DNA from: Epiperipatus broadwayi
Lineage: Eukaryota; Onychophora; Udeonychophora; Euonychophora; Peripatidae
Direction: 5' to 3'
DNA length: 64,000 nucleotides
Assembly (NCBI GenBank): GCA_028023455.1
Contig: JAQFVV010012416.1
Span: 7,669,594-7,733,593, forward strand
Under the pieces are notes generated by a model, which was not told the DNA's origin, ran no database searches, and was given only the letters and a program-made list of their open reading frames with translations. The translations under genes were made by a program, and so were the position numbers. Position 1 is the stretch's first letter. The number at the start of each line of letters is the position of its first letter. Of the stretch, positions 1-12,589 are shown piece by piece.

Positions 1-81
1 TATTTTAAAGATAATCTTTAATTCTTTTACAATAAATAAATTAATGTTCTAATTATTTATCAAGTGCACAGGCAATATGTA

Positions 82-336
82 ATTAGAAAGAGAAAGCCTT
101 AAGCTTTTTTCACATGTGCCTTAAATATTTGCATAATAGCTAAACAATGTAGTTTTTGACTATAAAGGGACTTCTCAAACTTCAACATGAGATAAGATGG
201 CCGTTCTTATCTTTGTAAAGTCTCTATCTTGTGTTGAGTTTGAAAGCTCTCTCTATAGTCAGAAATTATGTCATTTGGCTATTATATAAATGTTTAAGTC
301 ACATGTGGAAAAAGGATAATGCTGTCTCTTTCTAAT
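82..336. mobile_element. Hairpin (foldback) MITE, about 255 bp
   Basis: The left half (about 82-199) and the right half (about 223-336) are imperfect inverted copies of each other around a short loop. Matched blocks include AATTAGAAAGAG near 81 with its complement near 325-336, CACATGTG at 111 and 300, TAATAGC near 134, and GACTATA near 159 with TATAGTC near 255. There is no coding capacity. The structure fits a non-autonomous foldback element, with the parent transposon unknown. The target duplication was not resolved. Confidence 0.7.
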
Positions 337-1239
337 AAATAAATTAGTTTATGTACCCACAAACAATTTTTAAATTGTTTAGTAAATATCTATAATTTAA
401 TAAGTATAATTGTAATCAGGTGACTATTTTTTCTATTTTAATCCAATAACTTTAAATTTATAATAAATGCAATAATTAATTTTTAAAAGGATTGCATTCA
501 ACTGCTAAATAAAGGAAACAAAGTTCTAAATGAAAAGTTAGTCTGCATTTTAAACAGAAAAGTTTAATCACAAAAATAAATCATTGTTTTGATTTGTTTT
601 AATTACTATCATAAAAAGTTTTAGTACTGATATGAAAATAAACATATATTTTATTTTTAAATTTTTTATTATAAAAGTGGTTAGAAACTAATCCTAATTT
701 TGTGTGAGAGTGGTATAGTAAAGGTATTGAATTGTCAACATAGGCATAGAAAGTCAGGTATTGAAATCTCTATAACAATACACAGATATTATTTTTTAAA
801 ATACCTCTGAGGGCAACTTGCATTTAACAGTCTTCTTTATCTTCAAATTAATGTTGTTCAGTTTCAATTTAAAATTGCAGAAAAACTGCAATTTACACAT
901 GTCCTAATTACATCATTCTCTTCCCTTTTCAGAAAATGAAAGTCACATTTTTTTACAACAAAAATTGATAATTTTATAATAATTTTTCCAATTAACTAAC
1001 TGAATTTTCTTTCTCATTTTCTTCATTTTTACAAAATTGTGTTAGCCAGAATTTTATAATGGAAGTAATGTAATATTTAGCTAATTCAAGTGAGGACAGT
1101 GGTTTTCCCATAGCGGAGCCTTGGATCTCAGATCTCTCATAGCAACTCCTTTGATGAATTATCTGCCAATGATTTTTCAAAGGAGATACTAGATGAGGTT
1201 CCATTAAAAACAAAAATTAAACAAGTATTCTGTTCTTAC
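337..1239. other. AT-rich non-coding stretch
   Basis: No credible gene, RNA or long repeat was seen. The last part (about 1080-1239) may be the decayed N-terminal end of the piggyBac-like transposase that follows, because one frame reads as unbroken polar sequence there, but this could not be shown. Confidence 0.4.
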
Positions 1240-2720
1240 AAATGCTACTATCCCTACTACAGACCCTTTCCCAATTAGATCTGAACAGATTGTTATCAGC
1301 TCACATTTGTCAACAGGTAATTTTACTAAGTCTCTTGGACTCAAATTTTCCACCACTAGTGAGTATTCAATTTTAATTTTTTTTTCCAATTATTATTTGA
1401 TAAAAAAATATATGAAAAAATTATTATTGATACTAACAAGTATGCTGATGAAAAAAAATTTGGGACAGGGTAAATTTATTGCATTGTGAATTACCAGTAT
1501 TTTTTGACAGGGCAGTGGACATTTACTGTAGATGTCCTGTGCATAGATTGTATATTTTGGGTTCTGATATAAAGCAAAGGCAATCTTATTTTGCTGAACT
1601 TGTGACCCAAACTAGATTTATTTTGTATATTATCTACATTTTTAATGATAACAAAAATGTGCCAAATGCTAAAAGAATGATATTGATAAAGTATATAAAC
1701 TTAGGTGAATTATAGACTATTCCGATGCAAATTTCAAAACTGCATTTCAAATCCTTAGAGAAATAGAAATTGATCAAGTTATTGCTAAATTTACTGATCA
1801 TAGTAGCATGAAGCAATATAATCACTCAAAACTGATAAAGCAAGAGATTAAATGGTGTATGTGTGCAGATATAGAATATATGTGCTATATGGAGTTGTAC
1901 ACAGGCACAAATACAACTTCAGATGCTGGCCAAGGGTACTTGATTTGTGCTCTCAGTAGTTTTACTATGTTTATCTAAGTGAAATCATAGTTTTTTTGAT
2001 AGGTTTTTTAGGTGAACAGTTAGCAAAAAAGCTATTTGCAAACAAATTCTACTGCTGTTGCATGTAAATGTATATAGAACATATATTCTAGACAGCATCA
2101 AAGAAATAATAAAAAAGTTTTAAAAAGGCATATTTTATTATTGGATAAAAACAATGGTCTTCAGTTTTTAATTTGCATGGATAAAAAGCTGATTCTAATG
2201 CTCACTAATGCTTCTCCACCTTCTGGAAATGATACTGCTAAAAGAGACAAAGAGATCAGATGCAACATTAATATCCATGTCAACCTGCAATAAAATGTAT
2301 CATTGCTACATGAGTGGTATAAATTTAGTAACAAAAAATTACTCCAGTATAGTTGGAAGAGAGAGTCTAATCAATGATCTTTGCATGCTTTTTGGTACTG
2401 CTTTGACATGGCTGTTACAAATACATATATTTAGTGCTCAGAGTACATGGCTTCAAAATATAGGAAAGGTAAAATGCTTTTAAATTTTCTTATGTTCAAC
2501 TTTTCATGTTGTACTACATCTGGCTCTTTATTCCAATGGGTAACATAGTCTAATTGATCTTGACAAGCACAATGTAGCTAAAAGAAAGTGTGTGTCTATC
2601 TAAGGAGAGCAATTGAAAGATATTAAGATTGTGCAGTGTGGATGGGTCACACTCTGCCAAAGTGTTCTGAGAAATGCTTTTGCTTTTTATTACACTGAAA
2701 ATGTGATAGGTGACACATCT
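1240..2720 (+). pseudogene. Decayed piggyBac (PGBD-like) transposase
   Basis: Pieces of a piggyBac-family transposase can be read in changing frames on the plus strand. In order: SSMKQYNHSKL and, after it, MELYTGT near 1803-1900 (family pattern RSSMKQY...VYTG); CYMSGINLVTKNYSS near 2308-2350 (family pattern YMGGVDLADQ...YYS); FDMAVTNTYI near 2402-2435 (family pattern LDIAVVNAYIL); and LCQSVLRNAFAFYYT near 2650-2695, which resembles the C-terminal zinc-ribbon region (PLC...CF..YH). Stops and frameshifts lie between all of these. The enzyme family cuts and pastes DNA at TTAA sites. The copy is long dead, the catalytic aspartates were not placed, and terminal repeats were not found. The call rests on motif order, not on an alignment. 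Confidence 0.7.
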
Positions 2721-5700
2721 CAAGCATCACCACACTTAACTTCTGCAGAAGTGTTAAGTAGTATGCAAGATCTGCCATGCTCATCAATAGCTCTAATGGG
2801 TAAATTGTATTTGCATCTGGCTACAATAAAATTTTAATTGTAAGCTACCATTTTGTTGTAATCACTTGATTTTATATTTTAGGTGAATTCTATCTAACAG
2901 CACAATGGAAAAGGTAAGACAAATAATGGAAGACTAAATCTAAACCCTTTTTTGTTTAGTTACCTTAGGTATGGAATGTGAGGCATTCATATCTTGAAGT
3001 CTATTGTAGATATTCTTCTGTTACCATTGATTTATATACCTTTGTTCAATAGTTTATCTTCCAAGGATCTCAAGTATAAAAATAATACTATATAACACAT
3101 ACAATAATCACTTTAATTAATTGAAATGAGCATATCATCTTGAAAGAAACTTTTAATCAAATTTTGTTTGCTTTTTTTTCACTAATTTTATATATAATTT
3201 TATTTTTGTTTATTTTTTATACCAATTTTATAAATAATTTATTTGCATTTTTTATACTAATTTTCTGTATAATTTCTTTTTTTAGTTTATCTCCTACTTT
3301 TATTTTTCTTATGTTATTTTCATTATTTTCTTTGATTAACTTTATTTTGTATATGGTCACTATTTTAGGAATAATCTCTGCATTTTATTTAGAAAAAAAA
3401 AAAGATTTTTAGCCCAACCTCTATTTTTCTCTAATATAAAAATGAATGATTAATATTTTGATATTAAAGTTTTTAATTTTAATATTTATATTATACTAAT
3501 TATTGACAAAAATTAAGCACTTTTTATTAGGGATGACTTATTTATTGCAAACCACTGTATGGGTATAAAACATCGAGAGCTACTAGAAAAAATGAAACAT
3601 ACTAATATCTAATATCTATATTCTTTGGTCTTTTGAAGTGATGCATTATCTTAGGTATATCATGTTATATATCATTTTATTAAAAATGTTACAAAGAATG
3701 CAATGAAAGTATTAAATTTATCTATTAAAATTTAGAATTTATAAAATAATATGAAAATAATTTGTAGAAATATTAAAATTTTGTTCTTTTTTTTATCATT
3801 TTTTTAATATTAATGGCTATATTTTTTAAGCTTTATTACAATTTTTGGTGTTTTCTATTTCATATATTATGTCATTTTTGAATAATACAAATTTAAGTTA
3901 TTATAAAATTTGTAGCTTGAATCAATTTTTAAAAAATCCAATATGGCTGCTATAAAAGTCGACTGAGATTTAATTTGTATATCTGGACCGACATAATTTC
4001 TATTTTAATAAATGATTAGGAACACTCATTAATAAAATTTAAGCATTGCAAAAATTAAGTGTGAAATAAAAATAATTTATTTAATATTAAATAAAATGCA
4101 ATATTAATAGAAAGGAGAGAAAAGTTTAAATTGAGAAGAATCTGTAATTCAAATTCTGTAACACATGTAACTAGTCTTCATAAAAGTGGAAGTGCACCTT
4201 GATAGTAATTGTTTTATTTTTTAAAGGTTAGTAATAAAATTTCTTTAAGAAAATAATTTATTAATGAAATTAGTTTAATATATGTAGTCTGTAATAGTGT
4301 TATATTTATTATTTACTTATTTTTGAGTGACTTTTTTCATTAGTTTGCAGAAATTGGCTAATTAAATTCGGGTTTTTTAACTAACGAGTCATTCCAAGTA
4401 CTGCTTTTGACAAAATATCTAATCATGATTTGTAAGTCTCCAAATTTTTATAAAGTTTGTTAGTATTTTTTTGGATGTCTGATAAACCATCTTAATTGAG
4501 ATCTTACTCATAGGCATGTATGAATTATGTCTTTAGGCTTGTATCAATGTTGATAATGAATAAGGGCAATTTAGTATTAATTTTATCGCAGTTTGAGGCA
4601 AACTTTGTAACTTTTAAATGTCTTTTTTTACAATTAGAAAAAGACTTATTTTTAGCTTAATAGATTGTGAATGCTATATTTTAGAAATATTATAAAGAAT
4701 CGTATTTTTTAAAAGAATTCTGAATTCCTAAATACGGTTTCAAATTAAAGCTTAGTTTTTTTTAGTGATTTTTGATTTTGTGCTAGAAATTTTTTGAAAT
4801 CAGTTTTTGTAGAGAAGGGGAGGGATATTATTTTAAAATGAAACTTTTTTTACTGGACTAGATAAATATATAAGTAGAGTGTTATAACAAAGACGATAAT
4901 TAAAAACCTTAAATAATTTTTTTAATTAATTAATTAATTAATATAATATATTAAATCAGAACTTTTAATTGTACTTTGTCTACCTAAATGACGCATTGCC
5001 CCGAGTGATTTAGGGCAAATATAGAACGGTGAATTCTGAAAGTTGTATCACTTCCGGTATTTTAACTTTTTACCGAACAATAAATCGTTTGACTTTTTTT
5101 TAAAATGATGTACTGTTTGTTCATTAAAATACTGCATACACACACACATCTGTATGCATATTAATATGTATAAATTAAAAGATTATATATACAAATATGT
5201 ATTGATTTTAAGCTGAATAAATAGTTGATTGTCTACAAAATTAAAATTAGCAAAAATATTGATAGAAAATATTTTTAATCTAAAGATAAAATGGAGTAAA
5301 AATAAAACACAATCAATTTATGATTATATTATAAATATAAAAAGCAACTTTTTTTTTATTATTTTGTCGGTCAGCTTTAATATAATTTTTTTTTCTAAAT
5401 CAATGAAGCTTTAAAACAAAATAAAACAAACAAACAAAAAGCTTCATTTTAAGAAATTATATTATATCTTATAAATTCTTGGATATGACCTTCATGGAAG
5501 ATTATGGTACTGTTTTTTAAATAGTTTATTGAATATAGATATATCAATATCTTTTAATAAAATAAAAAAATTAAGCAGTGATAAATCTTACTCTAAAACA
5601 AGTAAATATTTGATGGAAAATAAAAGTACGACTCTAATTTGAAATAATTGTAATATTACCTGTATTTTAATATTTACAAGTAAAAAGTTAAAAAAATATT

Positions 5701-5955
5701 TTAATATACATTTTTTTTTATTGATTTTATAATATTAAAAATAATTTTGAGTATTTATTGATCAAATTGTTAGATAATAATTTTTTGTAAATTATTAAAT
5801 ATTTTACTAATATATGTTTTTTTTTTTTTTTTACAAAAGTAAGATGTCTTGAGCGCTTTTATTTAATAATTAACAAGAGTTCTTTTTTTAAAAAACCAAA
5901 AAGGGTATAAAGTTATAGAAGCATCTATATATAACTGAATTGTAATGCAGTATTC
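2721..5955. other. AT-rich non-coding stretch
   Basis: No gene is recognised. A hydrophobic frame at 3140-3412 is made of T-rich codons (Phe, Leu, Ile) and looks like composition, not a protein. A TTAA/TAAT run lies at 4921-4944 and a short CA run near 5138. Homopolymer T tracts are common (for example 5818-5832). Confidence 0.5.
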
Positions 5956-5970
5956 AATAATAATAATAAT
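5956..5970. repeat. Short (AAT)5 tract 5' of a LINE
   Basis: Five AAT repeats lie about 90 bp before the first codon of the LINE copy that follows. The same trinucleotide, in the same phase, forms the tract at that LINE's 3' end (9878-10032). Together they suggest that the LINE lies inside an AAT microsatellite. Confidence 0.8.
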
Positions 5971-6060
5971 TTTTGCTCGCATTTATTATTGATTTTTTAT
6001 TATTATATACAATTAAGAACTGATATAGACTTGTTTAATATATAGAATAACACACACTAA

Positions 6061-9000
6061 ATGAAACTTAATATAGGAGTTTTTAATGTCAGAGGGTTAA
6101 ACTCTCTTGAAAAAATTGATCTTCTTTCTAAATGGTATGACTTTGTTAACCCACACATACTTGGTGTTTTAAAAACAAAAATTTACAATGGATTGCAAAT
6201 TAATCCATCAAACAAACTAAAGCAAAGGATTTACGGCTTTTTCAAATACATCTGACACACCATCAGCAGGAACAGGAATCATCATCGATAAAAATTGCCC
6301 ATTCAACTCTTTTAAAATATTATATATTGACGCGCACATACTAATTATCACTTTTCACCTTAAAGCTATAACACTAAACATTGCAATTGTATATATCCCT
6401 CCAAGCCCCATCATTATAAATAGATGAATCCTAAATTTGAACTCCAAATTTGTGAACACAACACATCCAGTATTACTTATAGGGGACTTTAACATGTCAT
6501 ATGAAAAATTTACCAATAAATGGCTTCATCATCTATCATTTCCCATGATGAGTGGGAGAGGATTTCTGCCAGAGCGAGCTGTATCATTTAATAATGGAAT
6601 ATTTTCATCATTGATTGATCTAGTCTTCTATTCTCCATCATTGCATAACATGATGAACATTTTTCTAAAGAACTCCCTTCTATCTGATCATGCCGCAGTC
6701 ATAGTATCTCGGGAACTTAATTTCAATATCATATCAACAATAATTACTGGAAGAACCATCGGAGTTCTTCTTCCATCACGCACTCCAGAATTACTTTTCT
6801 CAGAAATATATATCTATTTGCATAAGATAAAAAGTATACAAATGGACCCAGTCCAAGCATGGCACGCATTTGTGAATATATTATCATTTAATATTAACCA
6901 TCTTACCATGACCACACCATCCCCAACTAAACTTTTAAACCTTATGGATGACACTTATAAAAAAAATATTACAACATCACAATCTAACTATGATCGCCCC
7001 AGATTAGTAGCATTAAAAAAAACATATCACTCAATTTCAGAACAGCTTAAAGAATATATTGACACACAAAAAAAGAAAAGTATACTTAAACAAGCCTCAT
7101 ATCTTAACCAGAAATTACATCAGATGGGCATTAGGTCATCACTCTCCAATTCGAGTACTATCAGCCATAAAAATACAATCACATACTGTTTGTGAAGATT
7201 TCATGTTGGAGCAATTATTTTCATTTTTTAAAGATAAATTTAAAAAAAATCCTCCCTTAGATTCATCACAACTTTTATAAAGCAGACCAGAAAAAAAAAT
7301 TCAATTTGCTTCTAATGATTTTGTACAAAAAATAGAGTCAACGCCAGATTCATGCCATCCTGGAATAGATGGGATTCCCAAGTTCGTATATTCTCATCTT
7401 AATAAAATTACAGCTCAGTATATGTTTAACTTACAAATTTTTTAACTAAAGACATATATAGAATACCAGGTCTTTATCAAATATCGCTTGTATCATTTAT
7501 GAAAAAAAAAAAAGTAAATGGTTTCATCAATAACAAACTTACGTCCAATTTCAATGTCCTCCCTTGAAATAAAAATTATAGAATCAGTAATTAAAGACAA
7601 AATAGAGCTATAATACCGAAACTATCAAAAATGCAATTTGCTAAAAAGGAATCTTCAATTGGACAGGCAGCTTTTCTATTCAAATCAACTATAGAAACAA
7701 TAAGAAACAACAAAAAATACAGTCCTATAGTTGTTCAACTAGACATAGAAGCAGTGTTTGACACAATACCAATAAATACACTACTGAAAACTCTAGAACA
7801 ATACACAGTATCAAAAGCCTACCTAAATCTACTTGCTAACCTATTAATAAACGGTGAAATATACATTACTCTAAATGGAAAAACTTTACCACCAATAGTA
7901 CCTCATCAATCCATCCCACAATGATCCCCTCTTAGTGCCTTGTTATTTACTGCCTACATAAATCCCCTAATTAAAATCATAGAAAATGAATTGCCTGAAA
8001 TTTATGTACCCTGCTTAAATACTAACATCTCATGTATAGCTTACATGGGATGATCTTGCAATTTTTTTGACATCTCAAAAACACATTCCCAAACTTCTAA
8101 AGATACTCTCCAATTATACAAATGAATATAAATTAACATTTAACACGGAGAAATCTTGTGCCTGGCAAATTTTCACTGGCAGAAGTATAAGAAAACATTT
8201 TAAAGGTAAACCTAATTTCCATTTCTATCTGCATCATTCAACAATGAGACTACTTATACAAACAAATCTTGTAAATAAAGTAGAAAGTATAGTCAATTCA
8301 CTAACAAAAACCTACCTTTCACTGTACACAAAAATAGCACTTTTTAATATGTTAATCATGACAAAAATCACTTATTACACTCCAACAATAATTTATACTC
8401 TCCCCTCTAAAAAGAACCTCCCCATATTACAAGAGATAATCAAGAATTATACCTCAAATTTTAATTTAAAAATTAACACAAATAAAACTGCTGCATGGTC
8501 AATATACACAGGCAAGCACTGTACAGAGATGTTTAATGGTAAACCATCTGCTTTCTTTGGTTTCCCATTCTACCTTGGAACCAATGGAATGAGGCAAAAA
8601 ATTCAAAATAAATTAAAAAAAGATGCTGAAAAAATCACAGCCTAACTTGAAAAGTCATACCTGTCAATATACGCAAAGGTAGTACTATTTAATCAACTTA
8701 TAATTACAAAAATTACATACTACACACCTATAATCAAATTTGCAAAAACATTCATATCTAAAATCTCGTCAATCTGTAACAAACTAATATGGAAGAGAAA
8801 GACAGTGGCAATCTCTTTAAAAAATCTGAGCAGACCACCACATAGCAATGGACTTGGATTCCATACAATCAATGTTTTTTACACACAGAAATCAGTAAAT
8901 CTAATAACAGCAACCATAAAAAGATTTCCAGACCTGGAGTGTGTAATCAGTATAATACCCACAGACAGACCACTCCCTTCGTATGGATATCTATCCACAC

Positions 9001-9877
9001 TGATTGAAGAACTCAAGCCAATATACAACAAAATACCACTCAATAATGACAACAAGTATACATACTGGGACATTTATAATATATTATATCCAAACCAGAC
9101 ACCTAATCTACATCCATCAGTTCTTGGAATAGACAACAGGCAACTACTGCAACAGTTCAGAAAATGGTCATTAGAACCAAAATTTTTTGATTTTCTACTT
9201 AAGCTTAATCTCAATGCTCTACCACAACCCATTTCTTTAGATTTCGTAGATTCTATACAAATATAGACCCCAAGTGTGGGCTATGTCATAGAGAAGAAGA
9301 GACACAAGATCATTTTCTTCATTCCTGCAGTACCCTAGAAACAATACATCACACAATGTTTACCACATACAGAACGGCTATCATTTCAATTGATGAAATA
9401 ATAAATACATTTAAAAAAGGCAACAGCCCTGCTATTCGTGCAGCAACATACAGCCTTTATGCCTACTGGTGTACCAGATGCACTTTTGCACTTGCCAATA
9501 ACCCTCAACACCACCCAGCAACATATTCAATAAAACTAGAACTGTTCAGAAAAAGAGACAGCATCCTAGCTCAACCAGATGTGTTTGCAGCCACATGGTC
9601 ACACTTGAAACAAAGATCCAGTGTATGAAATATAAAGGCCAATAAGATAGATGATGACATTTTCAACATCAGCATTTTTTCCAACTTCAAAAAGATGCAA
9701 GCACAAACTGAACTAAATAGAAAACCAAATTTAAAAACAAGAAAGAAAAAAAGTATGCAGAAAAAATAAAGACTTATATACTGAAAGTTGTAATTTGTTT
9801 TTCATTTGTAACAAATCAATATATTACTAGATGTGACTCTGTAACTTTTTAGACTCAATAAAGTTTTGCTTTGAAAC
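6061..9877 (+). pseudogene. L1/Tx1-like LINE, endonuclease-reverse transcriptase, copy A
   Basis: This is a non-LTR retrotransposon ORF2 broken by frameshifts and stops. It begins at ATG 6061 with an APE-type endonuclease (FNVRGLNS, then LIGDFNM near 6478, SLIDLVFYSP near 6610 and SDHAA near 6690). Reverse transcriptase blocks follow: CHPGIDGIPKF near 7350, NLRPISM near 7535, VQLDIEAVFDTIP near 7735, an SPLSALLF block near 7925, and a damaged AYMDD active site near 8040. The thumb region occurs twice. A C-terminal zinc motif (CGLCHREEETQDHFLHSC) lies near 9265-9330, and the last coding frame ends at 9628. The 3' UTR has AATAAA at about 9858 and runs into (AAT)n. A frameshift lies near 6250 and a stop near 6425, with others in the RT. 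No ORF1 was found upstream. The clade call (L1/Tx1 branch) is from domain order and motifs. Confidence 0.82.
8073..8755 (+). repeat. In-frame tandem duplication within the LINE RT thumb
   Basis: Two diverged copies of one segment lie end to end with a period of about 333 bp (111 codons). The first starts near 8073 and the second near 8405. Matching landmarks are NYTNEYKL / NYTSNFNL, AWQIFTG / AWSIYTG, GKPNFHF / GKPSAFF, KTYLSLYTKIALFN / KSYLSIYAKVVLFN and TKITYYTP in both. One open frame (8067-8645) crosses the junction without a stop. The neighbouring LINE copy B has the segment once and resembles the second unit more. A fusion of two related elements fits better than a recent duplication, because the units are strongly diverged. 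Confidence 0.75.
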
Positions 9878-9925
<48 letters not shown>

Positions 9926-9972
9926 GTAATAATAATAATAATAACAATAATAATAATAATAACAATAATAAC

Positions 9973-10032
<60 letters not shown>
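9878..10032. repeat. (AAT)n microsatellite between two LINE copies
   Basis: About 155 bp of ATA/AAT repeats with a few AGT and AAC interruptions. It joins the 3' end of LINE copy A directly to the truncated 5' end of LINE copy B. It may be the LINE's own simple-repeat tail, the insertion target, or both. Confidence 0.95.
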
Positions 10033-12250
10033 TCAACACAGCAAACACAGCAAATCCAACAATACTAATAGGTGATTTTAACACAACATACAAGGAATTC
10101 ACAGAATGATGGCTTCATAAAATATCCATACCACTCATGAATGCACAAGGATTCCTACCAGAAAATGCAATTTCCTTTCACAATGGCCAATTCTCTTCAT
10201 TAATTGATTTATGTTTCTACTCACCAATGCATCACCATCTAGTAACAATAAAACTTACACCCTCAGCTTTCTCAGATCACTCAGCACAAACAATAACAAT
10301 TAACTTGAATGGTATCCAAGCATCAACACTTTCGTTTATAAGAACAATTAGAGTTCTATTACCAGTAAACATACCCGAATTTATTTTTTCGGAAATTTAC
10401 ATCATGATAAACAAACTTAAAAAAATGAAACTCAAACCCATACAACAATATATAGCATTTATAAATATTATTTCATTTAATATCAATCATATAGTAATGA
10501 AGCAACCACCCCCATCAAAAGTACTGGTACTAGCAGATGAAATTCACAAATGATTAACCATGATTAACCATTCAAAGAAAACACAAAAATACATATAAAA
10601 ACTTACACATGCATACAAAATGCATGTAACACTCTTAAAAGTTACCTCAAAATTAAAAAAAGCAAACTATATATTACAAAAACACACATTTGGACAAGGG
10701 AATACATTAGATGGGCACTTGAAAGACCACAAACCATCAAAGTACCAATGGCAATGCACACAAATCAAGGAACTTTTGCAGGTCACAACATGATTTTGTC
10801 CATATACCAATATTTCAAGCAAAAACTTTAAACAAGATAACTACAAACAATTATACCGGATTCATTTGGCCCAACAGAAACAAAAACACCTTTTCCACAA
10901 ATGTCTTCATAGAAAAACTAAACAGTATACCAAATTCATACCACCCAGGTAGCCCCAGAATTTCAGCTTTTGTATTAAAACACATTAGTCAATGCACTGC
11001 CAAATATTTATGCAATTTAGCAAACCATCTAACACAAAAAAATAGTGTACATAGAAGGAGTGTACACAGTTGCAATTGTTCCTTTCAACAAAACAAAACA
11101 CATTACTCCATCACTAACTAATTTACTTCCTATATCCATGGGGCCATTAATGATTAAAATCATAAAGCAAAAAATTGAGCCACACATAACAATGCTTATT
11201 TCAAAATACCAATTTGCAAAAAAAAACAACAACATCAACAGCACAAGAAGCTCTGTTCTTTAAAACAATCCTAGCATCAATAAGAAAACAAAAAAATATA
11301 GCCCCATAACTGTACAATTAGATATTGAAGCAGCATTTGACTCAATAGATATATCTGTACTTCTAGAAATGCTCAATAACACTGATATGCCCAAAACTCA
11401 TCTATATCTAATAGCAAACTTACTTCTAAATCATGAAATCCATATATCCATCAACGGAAGAAACTTTCCATCATTTACTCCTACACAATCAATATCTCAA
11501 GGATCACCTCTCAGCTCATTATTATTCATACTATACATTAACACTCTCATTTAAAAAATAGAACAATCTTTTACTGGAATATTGATACCAGGCACTACAG
11601 AACATATATCATGCTTAGCATATATGTATGATGTTACTGTTTTCCTATTATCAAAAAAACAACTTACCCAACTGCAAAACATTCTCAAAGACTATACCAA
11701 GCAATATAAATTAAAATTCAACCCCATAAAAACATCAGCATGGTCACTATTTACTGGAAATCCATGTACAAACACATACCAATCAAAACCAACTTCTTTT
11801 CTAGGTTTTCATTTCCATATGGGATTTACAGAAATGAGATGCCATATACAAAATAAACTAAAGAAAGAGGCCAAACAAATAGTAAACTCCTTATCAAAAA
11901 CATACTTATTCATATATTTTGAAATACAGCTGATAAACCAGCTCATCATAACAAAAATAGTTTATTATTTACCGATTATATCCTTCCAAAAAAGTTTTTA
12001 AATAAAAAATAAAAAAACATCTGCAATCAACTACTATGGTCCAAAAAAAAAAAACCAATAGCAATTTCAACAAAAAAGCTCAATCAATCACTTATTAAAA
12101 ATGAACTAGGTTTACACAATATCAACATATTTCATATCCAAAAACAAAGGAATCTCATAATTACCACTTTACAGCAATTCACAAAACTAAAACACCTTGT
12201 GCAAATCATCCCAACTGATCATCCACCTCCAACTTAATCATACATATAAA
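10033..12250 (+). pseudogene. L1/Tx1-like LINE, copy B, truncated at both ends
   Basis: A second, clearly related LINE in the same orientation starts directly after the AAT tract, inside the endonuclease (TILIGDFN near 10055, SSLIDLCFYSP near 10195, SDHSA near 10270). Its RT shows TVQLDIEAAFDSI near 11310, SISQGSPLSSLLFILYI near 11490, and an active-site region LAYMYDVTVF near 11610 where a Tyr stands in place of the first Asp of the usual YxDD box. The thumb segment is present once (11660-11990). The element stops being recognisable near 12250, at the part matching IIPTDRPLPS of copy A, so the C-terminal zinc motif and 3' tail are missing. Several stops and frameshifts make it inactive. Protein similarity to copy A is clear but not close, so the two are different subfamilies or old copies. 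Confidence 0.8.
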
Positions 12251-12589
12251 CAATTATGGTAATACATCGTCTAATCATCCACATTGCTTGATGGCACTGT
12301 TGCTAGTGAAAAAAACAAATAGATATAATGTTACCAGGCTGTTTTTAGTTTGTTGATTTATGTTTTTAATTTTTGGATTTACTTGATTTTTTTTTTTTTG
12401 TTTTATTTTTTTAACCGGTTTTATGTATATTTTTAATAAATTGTTTTTTTTTTTTTTTTTTTTTTGGCTTTTTAAAACATTTGATCTTTTTTTTAAAACA
12501 AACATTTCTTTTTTATGTTTTTTTTTTTAAGAAACTTTTTTTTTCCAGTCTTTTTTCTTGTTTTTGAAGAAACGTTTTTTTTTTTTTTG
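12251..12589. other. T-rich low-complexity stretch
   Basis: Dominated by T homopolymer runs (for example 12389-12399, 12445-12464 and 12576-12589). Frames here are lysine/asparagine or phenylalanine runs without protein character. It separates the end of LINE copy B from the Merlin fragment. Confidence 0.6.

Noticed and set aside
3140-3412. 90-codon hydrophobic frame that could look like a membrane protein
   Set aside because: It consists of Phe, Leu and Ile from T-rich DNA, with no motif, neighbour or conserved start.
9827-10102. Long frames of poly-Asn or poly-Tyr (also 40889-41245 and 49847-50136)
   Set aside because: They are translations of AAT and TAG/CAG microsatellites on both strands, without unique sequence.
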